A stretch of DNA of 64,000 nt from Flagellimonas flava (GTDB taxonomy: Bacteria > Bacteroidota > Bacteroidia > Flavobacteriales > Flavobacteriaceae). Of this stretch, positions 34,231 through 43,248 are shown in pieces. The stretch spans positions 1 through 64,000 of the forward strand of contig NZ_FQWL01000007.1 in assembly GCF_900129665.1 (NCBI RefSeq), given 5' to 3'. The notes beneath the pieces were generated by a model. It did no database searches and was not told where the DNA came from. It saw only the letters and a list, made by a program, of their open reading frames with translations. How positions within the stretch are numbered: the first letter of the stretch is position 1; every line of letters starts with the position of its first letter. A program made the position numbers and the translations under genes.

Positions 34231-36606
34231 ATGAAAAGAAATCTATTCAAAGCACTCCTGCTTGCAGGAATCTTGGCGTCATGTTCAGATGACGACGGAG
34301 AACTTATTGGAGAAATTCCCACGGATCCCGAGCCCGAACCCACCATTGAGGCAAACGTTAGGATCAATGAGGTGCAATACCTTGGAAATTGGGTGGAAAT
34401 TGTAAATAGTGGTGAAGAAACTGTGGATCTTTCCGATTACTTTTTATGCCTTGGCCCTAACACCTATAGACGAATAGGGGATTTAACGGTGGATGGAAAT
34501 TTACAACTTGCTTCTGGAGCTTATCTGGCCGTTTCCTATGAGATGCCAAACGCCACAGGTGGTTTGGGTCTTTATACTGATAATTCAGATTTTACCGATG
34601 CATCTACTTTGGCTGATTTTGTGCAGTGGGGAGCAGATGCAACCGCAAGAGAGAACGTAGCCGTCGCAGCTGGAATCTGGACTGCTGGTGAATTTGTACC
34701 TGTAATGGGAAATGCCGATTACACCATAGTTTTTGATGGTGACGGTACCGGAGCTGCAAATTGGTCCGAAACTACCACGGTAACCATTGGCGAGGACAAC
34801 GTGTTGACAGTACCAGAAGAAATTAGATCTATTGTAATCAACGAAGTGCAATATGGTAGCAGGGATTTGGTCGAATTCTACAATAACGGAACTGTTGCGG
34901 TAGACCTTAGTTCCTATTGGTTGTGCCTTGGCCCTGGGACTTATGTGCAATTAGGTAATGTTACTCCTGAAAGTGGCTCAATTGAATTGGCTGCTGGCGA
35001 ATTCTTAGTGGTTCCTTATCAGTTGCCAGATACAGAAGGTGGCTTGGGTCTTTATTCAAATGATGCCTTTACAAGTGCCGAAGCCATAGTAGACTTCGTG
35101 CAGTGGGGCGCTGCCGGTAGTGCAAGGGAAAATGTTGCTGTTGAGGCCGGAATATGGACTGCCGGAACCTACGTTCCCACGGTTCAGTTGGACAGCTACA
35201 GTATAGAATATGATGGAGAAGGGGATGAAGCCTCGGATTGGGCTCAGGAGGTAAACCCTTCCTTAGGTTTTGCCAATGATACTCCGGTAGAGACCACAAC
35301 ATTTAATGTTACCATAAGCAATGTCATCAATTACTTAAATGTACACACGTTCACTACTCCGGTGGGAGCAGGAAGCCCAGGACCATTGACTACAAATGGG
35401 GCACAATATCAAATCTCATTTAAGGCCGTACCAGGGACTAAACTAACCCCGGTAACCATGATGGGGAATAGCAATGATTGGTTCTTGGCGCCTACGGACT
35501 TGGCCGGAATTGACCTTTTTCCAAATGGAGAAGCCCTGAACGGGGTTGATATTGCAAATAAGTTATCGCTATATGACTTGGGAACAGAAGCAGATAATGA
35601 TGCCGCCACATTTCCTCCAGCGGGCACCAATGTTGGTCCAGCCGATGTGAATCCGTTGGTCCGATTGGTGGATGGAAGGGATACAGGTGATATCTATATA
35701 ACCGCAGTTTTGGATTATGCCAATGGGGATGGAAGTTCTGCGGGTACCTTTACGCTTACCATTACAGCAATTAACACTCCAGATGGAGGTCAACCGGCAA
35801 GTTCTACTAATGGATTTGTGGTCACTCCCGGTATTGCGGTATTACATGCACTCCCAGAGCCCTTGTTCACCTTAGGTCAAGAAGATAGGGGAGTGGGTCT
35901 TGAGCGCATAGCAGAAGATGGTATGCCAGGTGAGTTGTACAACTGGTTTATGGAAACCGGAACCAATGGTTCTCCCTTGCGTTTGGCTTCTTCCTTAAGT
36001 GTTTTCTCTCCTGGACTTGTATATGCATTTAACACCGAAAGTGATCCTTTCTTTTCTCAAGGAGGAGAAACGAATCCGCAAAGCGGATTGGAAGAGTTGG
36101 CCGAGGATGGAAACAATGCCGTGGCAGTTTCATACTTTAATGATTTAGGGTTGCCAGTTGCCGCCAGCAATGAGACTGCTCCAATAGGTCCGGGAGAATA
36201 CTTGTCGTTCAGCATCGATGTTCCGCAAGGACAAGATTACAAATTGGGTATTGGTACGATGCTGGTACAGACCAACGATTGGTTTATTAGTTATAACAAT
36301 AATGGTGTTGCTTTGTTCGATGAGGCAGGAACCCCATTTTCAGGAACTTCCGAAAGTGATGAGTCCTATCTTTTTGATGCCGGAACCGAAGTAGACGAGC
36401 CTGTTGGTTTTGGGATGTATCAAGCACCAAGACAATCTGTTTTGGATGACGGGCCTGCAGATGCAAATTCCACTATTCGAAGGGTAAGTGAGTTGGAAGA
36501 TGTCCAGTTTGGAAAGGGAACCTATAACAACGGTCCCGGTGTGGTATACCTAAGAGATCCAAGAGGGGGATACAATCTGGTTAAGATTGATATCCAACCT
36601 CAATAA
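34231..36606 (+). CDS. Lipoprotein with two lamin-tail domains and spondin-like segments
   Basis: 791 residues from the ATG at 34231; the lipobox LASC puts the lipidated Cys at residue 18, followed by an acidic DDD stretch and a Pro-rich spacer. Two tandem lamin-tail-like domains (about 45-200 and 205-370) share RINEVQY...WVEIVNSG...DLSDYFLCLGP and INEVQYG...LVEFYNNG...DLSSYWLCLGP. Two spondin_N-like segments follow (about 375-545 with NDWFLAP and LYDLGTE; about 550-785 with NDWFISY and LFDAGTE, each near GPAD). Such domains occur in secreted adhesion or nuclease-associated proteins; here surface anchoring and adhesion are inferred. An own terminator follows. Confidence 0.85.
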   Translation: MKRNLFKALLLAGILASCSDDDGELIGEIPTDPEPEPTIEANVRINEVQYLGNWVEIVNSGEETVDLSDYFLCLGPNTYRRIGDLTVDGNLQLASGAYLAVSYEMPNATGGLGLYTDNSDFTDASTLADFVQWGADATARENVAVAAGIWTAGEFVPVMGNADYTIVFDGDGTGAANWSETTTVTIGEDNVLTVPEEIRSIVINEVQYGSRDLVEFYNNGTVAVDLSSYWLCLGPGTYVQLGNVTPESGSIELAAGEFLVVPYQLPDTEGGLGLYSNDAFTSAEAIVDFVQWGAAGSARENVAVEAGIWTAGTYVPTVQLDSYSIEYDGEGDEASDWAQEVNPSLGFANDTPVETTTFNVTISNVINYLNVHTFTTPVGAGSPGPLTTNGAQYQISFKAVPGTKLTPVTMMGNSNDWFLAPTDLAGIDLFPNGEALNGVDIANKLSLYDLGTEADNDAATFPPAGTNVGPADVNPLVRLVDGRDTGDIYITAVLDYANGDGSSAGTFTLTITAINTPDGGQPASSTNGFVVTPGIAVLHALPEPLFTLGQEDRGVGLERIAEDGMPGELYNWFMETGTNGSPLRLASSLSVFSPGLVYAFNTESDPFFSQGGETNPQSGLEELAEDGNNAVAVSYFNDLGLPVAASNETAPIGPGEYLSFSIDVPQGQDYKLGIGTMLVQTNDWFISYNNNGVALFDEAGTPFSGTSESDESYLFDAGTEVDEPVGFGMYQAPRQSVLDDGPADANSTIRRVSELEDVQFGKGTYNNGPGVVYLRDPRGGYNLVKIDIQPQ

Positions 36607-36632
36607 GAAGCTTATTTTGTTTTTTAATTTTG

Positions 36633-36668
36633 AAAGGTCGGGAACTATGTTTCCGGCTTTTCTTTTTT
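36633..36668 (+). terminator. Terminator of the spondin lipoprotein gene
   Basis: Twelve-base stem with G-U pairs (36633-36644 with 36650-36661), loop of five, then TTTTCTTTTTT. It lies between the convergent ends of the lipoprotein and acyl-CoA-binding genes. Confidence 0.7.
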
Positions 36669-36675
36669 GGAAAAC

Positions 36676-36936
36676 CTAGTTTCTGATTTCTGAGTTGACC
36701 AAGGCTATATAAGATTGCATTGCTTCCTCGGCACTTATGTTCTGGGCCTGAATCAAGGCATTTGCTTTAAAAGCATTTATTAACGGGGTTTTACTGCCAG
36801 GATGACGGTAGTTTTTGTTGGCTATTTTGTAGTAGGCATATAACTTGAGCAACAAATCCGCCGGAAGCGGCTCTGTATAGGAGTTAACGTATTCTACAGC
36901 CTCCCTAAATTGAGTATGTAGTTCCTCCTCATTCAT
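36676..36936 (-). CDS. Acyl-CoA-binding protein
   Basis: 86 residues of the four-helix ACBP fold: FREAVEYVNSYT, LLLKLYAYYKIANKNYRHPG, EAMQSYIALVNS match the eukaryotic-type consensus, including the Tyr-Lys pair that contacts the CoA. It carries long-chain acyl-CoA in the cytoplasm. Its start overlaps the stop of the phosphatidylserine decarboxylase gene by 8 bases, which ties it to phospholipid synthesis. Bacterial ACBPs are uncommon outside a few phyla including Bacteroidota. Confidence 0.9.
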   Translation of the reverse strand: MNEEELHTQFREAVEYVNSYTEPLPADLLLKLYAYYKIANKNYRHPGSKTPLINAFKANALIQAQNISAEEAMQSYIALVNSEIRN

Positions 36937-37594
36937 CTCTTTTGGCGACCGATGCTATACAGGTTTTAGCACCAACCACTTTTTGATTGAGTTTCACCGT
37001 GATATTACAATCCAAAGGGAGCAATAAATCCACCCTTGAGCCAAATTTTATGAAACCGGCATCTTGTCCTTGGGTCACTTGTTCCCCCTCCTCGGCATAG
37101 TTCACAATCCTCCTGGCCAAAGCTCCCGCAATCTGCCGATACCCAATCTCACCAAATTTTGGGGTATGCAAAATAACCGTGGTACGTTCGTTTTCCGTGC
37201 TCGATTTTGGATGCCACGCTACCAGATATTTACCAGGATGGTATTTGGAGTAAGTTACAGTACCACTGGCCGCGTAGCGCGTAACGTGGACATTCAAAGG
37301 GGACATAAATATGGATACTTGCCTTCGTTTGCCTTTAAAATATTCAGGTTCCTCAACTTCCTCAATGACAACCACTTTGCCATCGACTGGGGCTAGAATT
37401 TCATCAAAATTTGGAGTGACCAATCGTTTTGGGTTCCTAAAGAATTGCAAAATTAATACCAGAATAACAAGACCCCCTATCTGAAGGGCAAATCGTGCCC
37501 ATTCCATATCTACATAAAACTGGGCTACGAGAATAAGTGCTACAACTAAAAAAAAGGTGGTGATAATTATTTTTTGACCTTCTTTATGAAACAT
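36929..37594 (-). CDS. psd: Phosphatidylserine decarboxylase (short form)
   Basis: 221 residues from ATG 37594 (MFHKEGQKI); the upstream ATG at 37693 falls inside cdsA and is less likely. Two membrane helices (about 8-45) precede the enzyme domain. FIKFGSRVD (about 184-192) is the self-cleavage site of the short family, where Gly-Ser splits to give a pyruvoyl group on the alpha chain. It makes phosphatidylethanolamine from phosphatidylserine in the inner membrane. It overlaps cdsA by 11 bases. No pssA gene is in the window. Confidence 0.92.
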   Translation of the reverse strand: MFHKEGQKIIITTFFLVVALILVAQFYVDMEWARFALQIGGLVILVLILQFFRNPKRLVTPNFDEILAPVDGKVVVIEEVEEPEYFKGKRRQVSIFMSPLNVHVTRYAASGTVTYSKYHPGKYLVAWHPKSSTENERTTVILHTPKFGEIGYRQIAGALARRIVNYAEEGEQVTQGQDAGFIKFGSRVDLLLPLDCNITVKLNQKVVGAKTCIASVAKRDE

Positions 37595-38387
37595 AGGAAA
37601 ATATATTAAGTACCAAATATGCAAATGGTGCAGCGAATACAAGACTATCCAAGCGGTCCCAAATTCCACCATGTCCAGGTAAGATGGCACCACTGTCCTT
37701 TACCCCTGCAACACGTTTAAATTTGGACTCCAATAAATCTCCAAGACTTCCGGCCAAAACAATTACAAAGGCCAGGATCATCCATTGCATTACTGTTAAG
37801 CTTGTCTCATACCTTGACAAAATGTAGGCTGCAACCAATGCAAAAATAAGACCTCCAATAGAACCTTCCACAGTTTTTTTTGGAGAAACTGTCGGATAAA
37901 GTTTGGTTTTGCCAATACTTCGACCCACTAGATAGGCAAAAGTGTCATTGACCCATATCAAAATAAAGATGCCCATAATCAAAAATTGGGCAAAATTGTT
38001 TTGTTTATAGGGAATCATAGTCAGAAAAATACAACCTCCGCCCAGGTATAAAACGGCAATGACAAATTTTTGTAATTTATTGAAATCAACTGCCTTCTTG
38101 GAAAAAAGAAATACGAGCAAGGCCAAATCCACTGTTATGGTCAACAGCATTAAAAAGGTAATCAAAAACTGGTCATGGATGAGGTAGATATAAGCCCACC
38201 ATAGGGCAAGAAAAGCCACATAGATATAGTATTCCTTTAGCCGAACGATACGCTTGAACTCATACAAACAGGCTAGCCCAAAAACCATAAAAAGAAAATC
38301 AAACGCATCTGAACTTAGAAACACGGTGCCCATAAGGAGTACCACATAGATAACCCCGGTAATAGAGCGCCTTAGAATTTCTTTCAT
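37584..38387 (-). CDS. cdsA: Phosphatidate cytidylyltransferase
   Basis: 267 residues, six to eight membrane helices. The CDP-alcohol signature is SPKKTVEGSIGG (about 165-176) and the C-terminal AGDLLESKFKRVAGVKDSGAILPGHGGIWDRLDS-type region (split by charged residues) is intact. It converts phosphatidate and CTP to CDP-diacylglycerol, the precursor of all phospholipids. It sits between LUD-domain and psd genes in the same direction, 4 bases from the LUD gene. Confidence 0.94.
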   Translation of the reverse strand: MKEILRRSITGVIYVVLLMGTVFLSSDAFDFLFMVFGLACLYEFKRIVRLKEYYIYVAFLALWWAYIYLIHDQFLITFLMLLTITVDLALLVFLFSKKAVDFNKLQKFVIAVLYLGGGCIFLTMIPYKQNNFAQFLIMGIFILIWVNDTFAYLVGRSIGKTKLYPTVSPKKTVEGSIGGLIFALVAAYILSRYETSLTVMQWMILAFVIVLAGSLGDLLESKFKRVAGVKDSGAILPGHGGIWDRLDSLVFAAPFAYLVLNIFSYVS

Positions 38388-38391
38388 GTAG

Positions 38392-39000
38392 TTAGTAGTC
38401 TTCTAGCAATAAAAGATATACATTTTTTGAGGCACTTCCGTAGGAAAGGAAATCATTTTTGTTTTCAGGAGTGGGTTGGAAGTGTTTTAGGGTAGTGATG
38501 TTGTTAGGGATATTCTTTCTGTATTTTTCCTTGATGACCTTTAATGCTTCGCTGATTGAGTCCACCAGCTGACTGGTCGTGGCAAAAACAATAAGGTTGG
38601 ACGGAAGTTCATCCAATTTTTTTTCTTTGATTTGATTGGAGCATACCAAAATGGAACCATTGTGCGCTATTAAATGCTCACAAGTGGTAAAAAAAATGTC
38701 ACTTTCCTTTTGATTTTTTGTGAATTGAATCTTTTCCGAAGCAAATCGGTTTTCCAAGCGAGGATCTAGGGTGTAGAAAAAGTGTTGTTGCCAGTCGTTC
38801 TCCGAAACAATGTTTTGAAGGGCCTCGGAAATCTCCAAATCGTCTTCGCAGTAGATGAATTTGCCCCCATTTTTTTTGAAATAAATGGTGAATTTCTCGT
38901 CAACTGGGATTTTTAGGTCGGGCATATGTTCCCCACGTGTTTCCAGGGTTTCCTTGGAAACCTTCTTGCCACCACCAAAAAGTTTGTCAAAAACTCCCAT
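38392..39000 (-). CDS. LUD-domain (LutC-like) protein
   Basis: 202 residues. A short N-terminal tail (FDKLFGGGKKVSKETLE) precedes one LUD domain (about 75-202) with DIFFTTCEHLIAHNGSILVCSN, the family hallmark around its substrate pocket. LutC-type proteins act with LutAB in lactate oxidation, but no lutA/lutB is here; flavobacteria keep this single LUD gene between ftsH and cdsA. Function is unknown. Forty-five bases separate it from ftsH. Confidence 0.82.
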   Translation of the reverse strand: MGVFDKLFGGGKKVSKETLETRGEHMPDLKIPVDEKFTIYFKKNGGKFIYCEDDLEISEALQNIVSENDWQQHFFYTLDPRLENRFASEKIQFTKNQKESDIFFTTCEHLIAHNGSILVCSNQIKEKKLDELPSNLIVFATTSQLVDSISEALKVIKEKYRKNIPNNITTLKHFQPTPENKNDFLSYGSASKNVYLLLLEDY

Positions 39001-39045
39001 TATGGTTTAAAAATACCTATTCCCTGTAAATAATCAATAGTAAGT

Positions 39046-40989
39046 CTATGATTCTGCAGTTTCCAACTCTTCTTTTTCAAAGGGTCTTTTTCCAAAAATC
39101 TTTTCCAAGTCATCCTTAAAGATAACTTCTTTTTCCAACAATCGCTCGGCCAACTCGGTAAGTTTATCCTTGTTGTCGTCTAACAATTTAATGGCCCGCT
39201 GGTATTGCTCTTCTATGATTTTTGAAATTTCTTCATCTATCTTTTGGGCGGTTTCCTCGCTGTAAGGTTTTGTGAAACCGTATTCGTTCTGGCCAGAGGA
39301 ATCATAATATGTTATATTCCCCAATTGATCATTAAGTCCATAAATGGTCACCATGGCTCGGGCTTGCTTGGTTACCTTTTCCAAATCGCTAAGTGCCCCT
39401 GTAGAGATTTTATCAAAAATGACCCGCTCGGCAGCTCTACCACCCATAGTGGCACACATTTCGTCCAGCATCTGTTCCGGTCGCACAATCAAACGCTCTT
39501 CCGGCAAATACCAGGCTGCGCCCAGTGATTGTCCTCTAGGTACAATGGTTACCTTGACAAGTGGGGCGGCATGCTCCAGCATCCAGCTTACGGTGGCGTG
39601 ACCCGCTTCATGGAAGGCAATGGTCTTTTTTTCCTCTGGAGTAATGATTTTGTTTTTCTTCTCCAATCCGCCAACAATACGATCCACGGCATCAAGGAAA
39701 TCCTGTTTGTTGACCGATTTTTTCTCTTTTCGAGCGGCAATCAACGCGGCTTCGTTACAAACGTTTGCGATATCCGCGCCCGAGAAACCTGGAGTTTGCT
39801 TGGCCAAAAAGTCCAAATCGAGGGTCTCTGCTGTCTTAATAGGTCTCAAGTGAACCTCAAATATTTCTTTACGTTCCCTTAAGTCTGGGAGGTCGACATA
39901 AATCTGTCGATCAAAACGTCCGGCCCGCATTAGAGCTTTGTCCAAGACATCGGCTCTGTTGGTGGCCGCCAAAACAATAACATTGGTATTGGTGCCAAAA
40001 CCATCCATTTCTGTTAGAAGCTGGTTTAAGGTATTTTCCCTTTCATCGTTGGAACCAGTAAAGTTGTTTTTCCCACGAGCTCTACCGATGGCATCAATTT
40101 CATCAATAAAGATGATGGCTGGTGATTTGTCCTTGGCTTGTTTGAACAAATCACGTACCCGCGATGCTCCAACACCCACGAACATTTCCACAAAATCCGA
40201 ACCGGATAGTGAAAAGAAAGGAACCTTGGCCTCACCAGCTACGGCCTTTGCCAGAAGTGTCTTACCGGTTCCTGGAGGTCCTACCAGTAAGGCTCCTTTA
40301 GGGATTTTACCCCCAAGGGAGGTGTATTTGTCAGGGTTCTTTAAAAACTCAACGATTTCCTGCACTTCTTCTTTGGCGCCCTCCAGTCCGGCGACATCCT
40401 TGAACGAAGTACGGGTGTCGGTCTTTTCATCGAATAGCTTGGCCTTTGATTTTCCAATGTTGAAAATCTGTCCGCCAGCACCGCCTCCGGCTCCCCCAGA
40501 CATCCTGCGCATCAGGTAAATCCAGATACCTATGATCAAGGCAAATGGAAGTAGGGATAACAATAATTCACCCAATACATTGGACTCTGTGTCAAAATCA
40601 ACAATGGTGTCGAGATTGTTCTCTTTCTTTATACTGGTTATTTCATCCTCAAAATTCTGGAGGTCACCATAATCCAATATGTACTGCGGAATCTTTCCAG
40701 CGGTAAAATTGAACGGCCTGTCCGCCACATTTCGGTGCACATCCTTTAGAAGGGCTTCCTCCGTTAGGAAGACCTTGGCCTGTCTGGTATTGGTAATGAT
40801 TAAGATTTCTGCGATATCCCCATTTCTAAGATACTCTTGGAGTTCTGAGGTAGTGGTCTTTTCGGTACTGGAGAAGCTATTGCCTCCGAAGAACTGAAAT
40901 CCTACAATTAACGCGATGACCACACCGTAGATCCACCAGGAACTAAAACGAGGTTTTTTAGGGGTATTGGTATTGTTTTCTTTTGCCAT
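39046..40989 (-). CDS. ftsH: ATP-dependent zinc metalloprotease FtsH
   Basis: 647 residues. Two membrane helices (about 19-35 and 141-161) flank a periplasmic domain; Walker A GPPGTGKT 237-244, Walker B IIFIDEIDAIG 292-302, second region of homology ATNRADVLDKALMRAGRFDRQI, and zinc site HEAGH 460-464. It degrades membrane and regulatory proteins as a hexamer facing the cytoplasm. A Gly-rich stretch (about 165-173) follows the second helix. It starts 6 bases after rsfS. Confidence 0.97.
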   Translation of the reverse strand: MAKENNTNTPKKPRFSSWWIYGVVIALIVGFQFFGGNSFSSTEKTTTSELQEYLRNGDIAEILIITNTRQAKVFLTEEALLKDVHRNVADRPFNFTAGKIPQYILDYGDLQNFEDEITSIKKENNLDTIVDFDTESNVLGELLLSLLPFALIIGIWIYLMRRMSGGAGGGAGGQIFNIGKSKAKLFDEKTDTRTSFKDVAGLEGAKEEVQEIVEFLKNPDKYTSLGGKIPKGALLVGPPGTGKTLLAKAVAGEAKVPFFSLSGSDFVEMFVGVGASRVRDLFKQAKDKSPAIIFIDEIDAIGRARGKNNFTGSNDERENTLNQLLTEMDGFGTNTNVIVLAATNRADVLDKALMRAGRFDRQIYVDLPDLRERKEIFEVHLRPIKTAETLDLDFLAKQTPGFSGADIANVCNEAALIAARKEKKSVNKQDFLDAVDRIVGGLEKKNKIITPEEKKTIAFHEAGHATVSWMLEHAAPLVKVTIVPRGQSLGAAWYLPEERLIVRPEQMLDEMCATMGGRAAERVIFDKISTGALSDLEKVTKQARAMVTIYGLNDQLGNITYYDSSGQNEYGFTKPYSEETAQKIDEEISKIIEEQYQRAIKLLDDNKDKLTELAERLLEKEVIFKDDLEKIFGKRPFEKEELETAES

Positions 40990-40995
40990 TTTTCT

Positions 40996-41373
40996 TTAAG
41001 AATTGTAACTGCTCTCCACCATGGTCACTTTGGCATCTCCCCAAAGTCCTTCAATGTCGTAGAATTCCCTAATATGTTTTTGAAATACATGCACCACAAC
41101 GTTTACATAGTCCATGAGGACCCATTCTGCATTCTCCGCGCCCTCAACATGCCAAGGTTTATCCTGAATGGCTTTGCTGACGGTTTTTTGGATGGAGGAG
41201 ACTATTGCGTTAACATGCGTATTGGAAGTACCATTGCAGATAATAAAGTAGTCACAAACGGTATTTTCGATTTCCCTTAAATCAAGTAGATTTATATCTA
41301 CTCCTTTAACTTCTTCTATTCCATGTAAAATTAGGGCAATCAGCTCATCTGCACTAGCTTTCGTTTTCTGCAT
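40996..41373 (-). CDS. rsfS: Ribosomal silencing factor RsfS
   Basis: 125 residues of the Iojap/RsfS family: GVDINLLDLREIENTVCDYFIICNGTSNTHVNAI and KPWHVEGAENAEWVLMDYVNVVVHVF are the typical blocks. It binds ribosomal protein uL14 and blocks subunit joining in stationary phase. First gene of the rsfS-ftsH-LUD-cdsA-psd-acbp run; the divergent birA gene starts 82 bases away, so promoters lie in 41374-41454. Confidence 0.93.
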   Translation of the reverse strand: MQKTKASADELIALILHGIEEVKGVDINLLDLREIENTVCDYFIICNGTSNTHVNAIVSSIQKTVSKAIQDKPWHVEGAENAEWVLMDYVNVVVHVFQKHIREFYDIEGLWGDAKVTMVESSYNS

Positions 41374-41454
41374 TCAAAAATTTTAGTTTCTACAAAGTTA
41401 TATTTTTTTTGTTTTCTTAGCCCTAGATTTTAACATAACCTTGGACGCACCACA

Positions 41455-42198
41455 TTGGGAGAACTATCACAAATAATCAAACTTGATGCCACGGACTCCA
41501 CAAATCTGTATTTAAGGAATTTAATGCGTTCGCAGAAGCTTTCCGATTATACAGTTGTGGTTACCCAAAAACAAGCCAAAGGACGCGGGCAAATGGGAAC
41601 TTCTTGGCAGTCGGAAGCTGGTAAGAACCTTACCTTTAGTGTCTTAAAGCTATTTAAGAGTCTGCCTTCGGCCTGCCAGTTTAATTTGAACATCTGCGTT
41701 TCCCTGGCGGTAACTGATGTTTTGAGGGAGCTAAATATCCCAGATATTAGCGTAAAATGGCCCAACGACATAATGTCAGGTTCTTCCAAGATTTGTGGAA
41801 TTCTTATTGAAAATGTCCTAAAAGGTCATGTCATACCAAGTTCCGTCATAGGAATAGGACTAAATGTCAATCAAACCAATTTCATTGGATTGAATAAGGT
41901 GACTTCGCTTAAACTGCAAGTCGGTGAGAATTTTGATTTAGAGGAATTGCTTCAGCAAATTCTTGAAAAACTTAAGCTGCATTTGTCCAAAGTAGAAGAA
42001 AAAACGTTCCCCGAGCTCTTACCCTCTTATGAGGCCATGCTATTTCGCAAAGACAAGCCATCAACATTTAAAGACCAAAAGGGCAATATGTTTATGGGTT
42101 TCATCCGGGGTGTATCTCCCGAAGGGCAACTTGTTGTTGAATTGGAAGATAAGATATTCCAAACCTATGGCCTAAAAGAGGTTTCGCTCTTATATTGA
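41455..42198 (+). CDS. birA: Biotin--[acetyl-CoA-carboxylase] ligase
   Basis: 247 residues. Catalytic domain with DATDSTNLYL (9-18), GRGQMGTSWQSEAGKNLTFS (about 43-62), KWPNDIM and GIGLNVNQ, then a small C-terminal SH3-like domain. There is no N-terminal helix-turn-helix, so it is a class I enzyme without repressor function. The start is TTG at 41455, supported by the close fit of the next residues to the family N-terminus. It ends 1 base before the convergent SRPBCC gene stop. Confidence 0.92.
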   Translation: MGELSQIIKLDATDSTNLYLRNLMRSQKLSDYTVVVTQKQAKGRGQMGTSWQSEAGKNLTFSVLKLFKSLPSACQFNLNICVSLAVTDVLRELNIPDISVKWPNDIMSGSSKICGILIENVLKGHVIPSSVIGIGLNVNQTNFIGLNKVTSLKLQVGENFDLEELLQQILEKLKLHLSKVEEKTFPELLPSYEAMLFRKDKPSTFKDQKGNMFMGFIRGVSPEGQLVVELEDKIFQTYGLKEVSLLY

Positions 42199-42199
42199 C

Positions 42200-42592
42200 C
42201 TAGATTTTATCCATATTGGTCGACAGTGTCTCCATAAAGTTGGTAATAGGCGATTTTATCATCATGGCCATCATGGCATTGAATTCGCCTTCAAAACTCA
42301 AACCTACCTCGGTTTCATTTGCTCCCAAAGCTTCAATATTGCCTGTCAAGGTAAAGGGTAATTTGTCACTTGCCGCCCCTAAAACTACTTTTTCATGAGG
42401 TAGTTGTTCCTTAAGACGAAGGACAATTTCCGGCATACCCTTAAGGGCAAACCTAAAAGTGGTATCATCCAAGACCTCAAACTTATCAATGTTTTCGGGC
42501 ATTAGGGTTTCAAAATTCTTGATGTCCGTTAAAAAATCAAATACGTCCTTTGCGCTTTTTGCAACTTTTTTTTTGGGTACTTCAATATGCAT
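42200..42592 (-). CDS. SRPBCC-family (polyketide cyclase-like) protein
   Basis: 130 residues forming one START/SRPBCC domain (about 1-130: KSAKDVFDFLTDIKNFETLMPENIDKF). The fold encloses a hydrophobic ligand; function here is unknown. It is common beside pyrE in flavobacteria. It starts 10 bases after the pyrE stop, so it is in one unit with pyrE. Confidence 0.82.
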   Translation of the reverse strand: MHIEVPKKKVAKSAKDVFDFLTDIKNFETLMPENIDKFEVLDDTTFRFALKGMPEIVLRLKEQLPHEKVVLGAASDKLPFTLTGNIEALGANETEVGLSFEGEFNAMMAMMIKSPITNFMETLSTNMDKI

Positions 42593-42602
42593 TATAAGAG
42601 GT

Positions 42603-43241
42603 TTATTTCCATTGCTGTGGATTGGATTTCCACTCCAATAAGGTTTGAAAATGTGATGTTTTGATGTAATTGGTTTCGGATGCCTGCTCTACTAAATGAT
42701 CGTAATCCGATAAAGTATGAAGGGCCACTTTTTCTTCGGCAAAATTGGTGTCAGCCAATGAAAATCCGTAGGTGAACACCGCAACCATGCCCTTCACATC
42801 CACATTTTGTGAGCGTAAGGCCCTTACTGCGTTCAGACTACTTTTTCCAGTGCTGATAAGGTCTTCAATCACGACCACACTTTGACCTGCTTCCAAATGC
42901 CCCTCTACTTGATTTTGCCTTCCATGCGATTTGGGTTCCGGTCGTACATAAACAAAAGGAAGTCCAAGGACATCCGCAACCAGAATACCAATACCTATCG
43001 CGCCGGTGGCAACCCCAGCAATCACATCAGGTTTGCCATAGAGTGTTTCTACCTGTTTAGCCATTTCTTTCCTAACAAAATCACGAATTTCGGGATAGGA
43101 GAGCATAATCCTGTTGTCACAATATATGGGAGATTTCCAACCAGAAGCCCATGTAAAAGGATTTTCTGGTTCCAACTTAATTGCATTAATTTGCAGCAGA
43201 AGTTCGGCAGTTTTTTTTGCTGTATCCTTGTTTAAAACCAT
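42603..43241 (-). CDS. pyrE: Orotate phosphoribosyltransferase
   Basis: 212 residues from the ATG at 43241 (MVLNKDTAKKTAELLLQI); the earlier ATG at 43373 lies within the divergent gene and lacks family similarity. It makes orotidine 5'-phosphate from orotate and PRPP in pyrimidine synthesis. Visible parts are FTWASGWKSPIYCDNR and the PRPP loop VVVIEDLISTGKSSLNAV. It ends 10 bases before the SRPBCC gene. Its start codon is 7 bases from that of the NUDIX gene, so its promoter lies within the NUDIX coding region. Confidence 0.94.
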   Translation of the reverse strand: MVLNKDTAKKTAELLLQINAIKLEPENPFTWASGWKSPIYCDNRIMLSYPEIRDFVRKEMAKQVETLYGKPDVIAGVATGAIGIGILVADVLGLPFVYVRPEPKSHGRQNQVEGHLEAGQSVVVIEDLISTGKSSLNAVRALRSQNVDVKGMVAVFTYGFSLADTNFAEEKVALHTLSDYDHLVEQASETNYIKTSHFQTLLEWKSNPQQWK

Positions 43242-43248
43242 TGGGCAA

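Noticed and set aside
39529-40519. Antisense frames over ftsH (up to 193 residues)
   Set aside because: They are mirror images of FtsH codon bias and show no domain.
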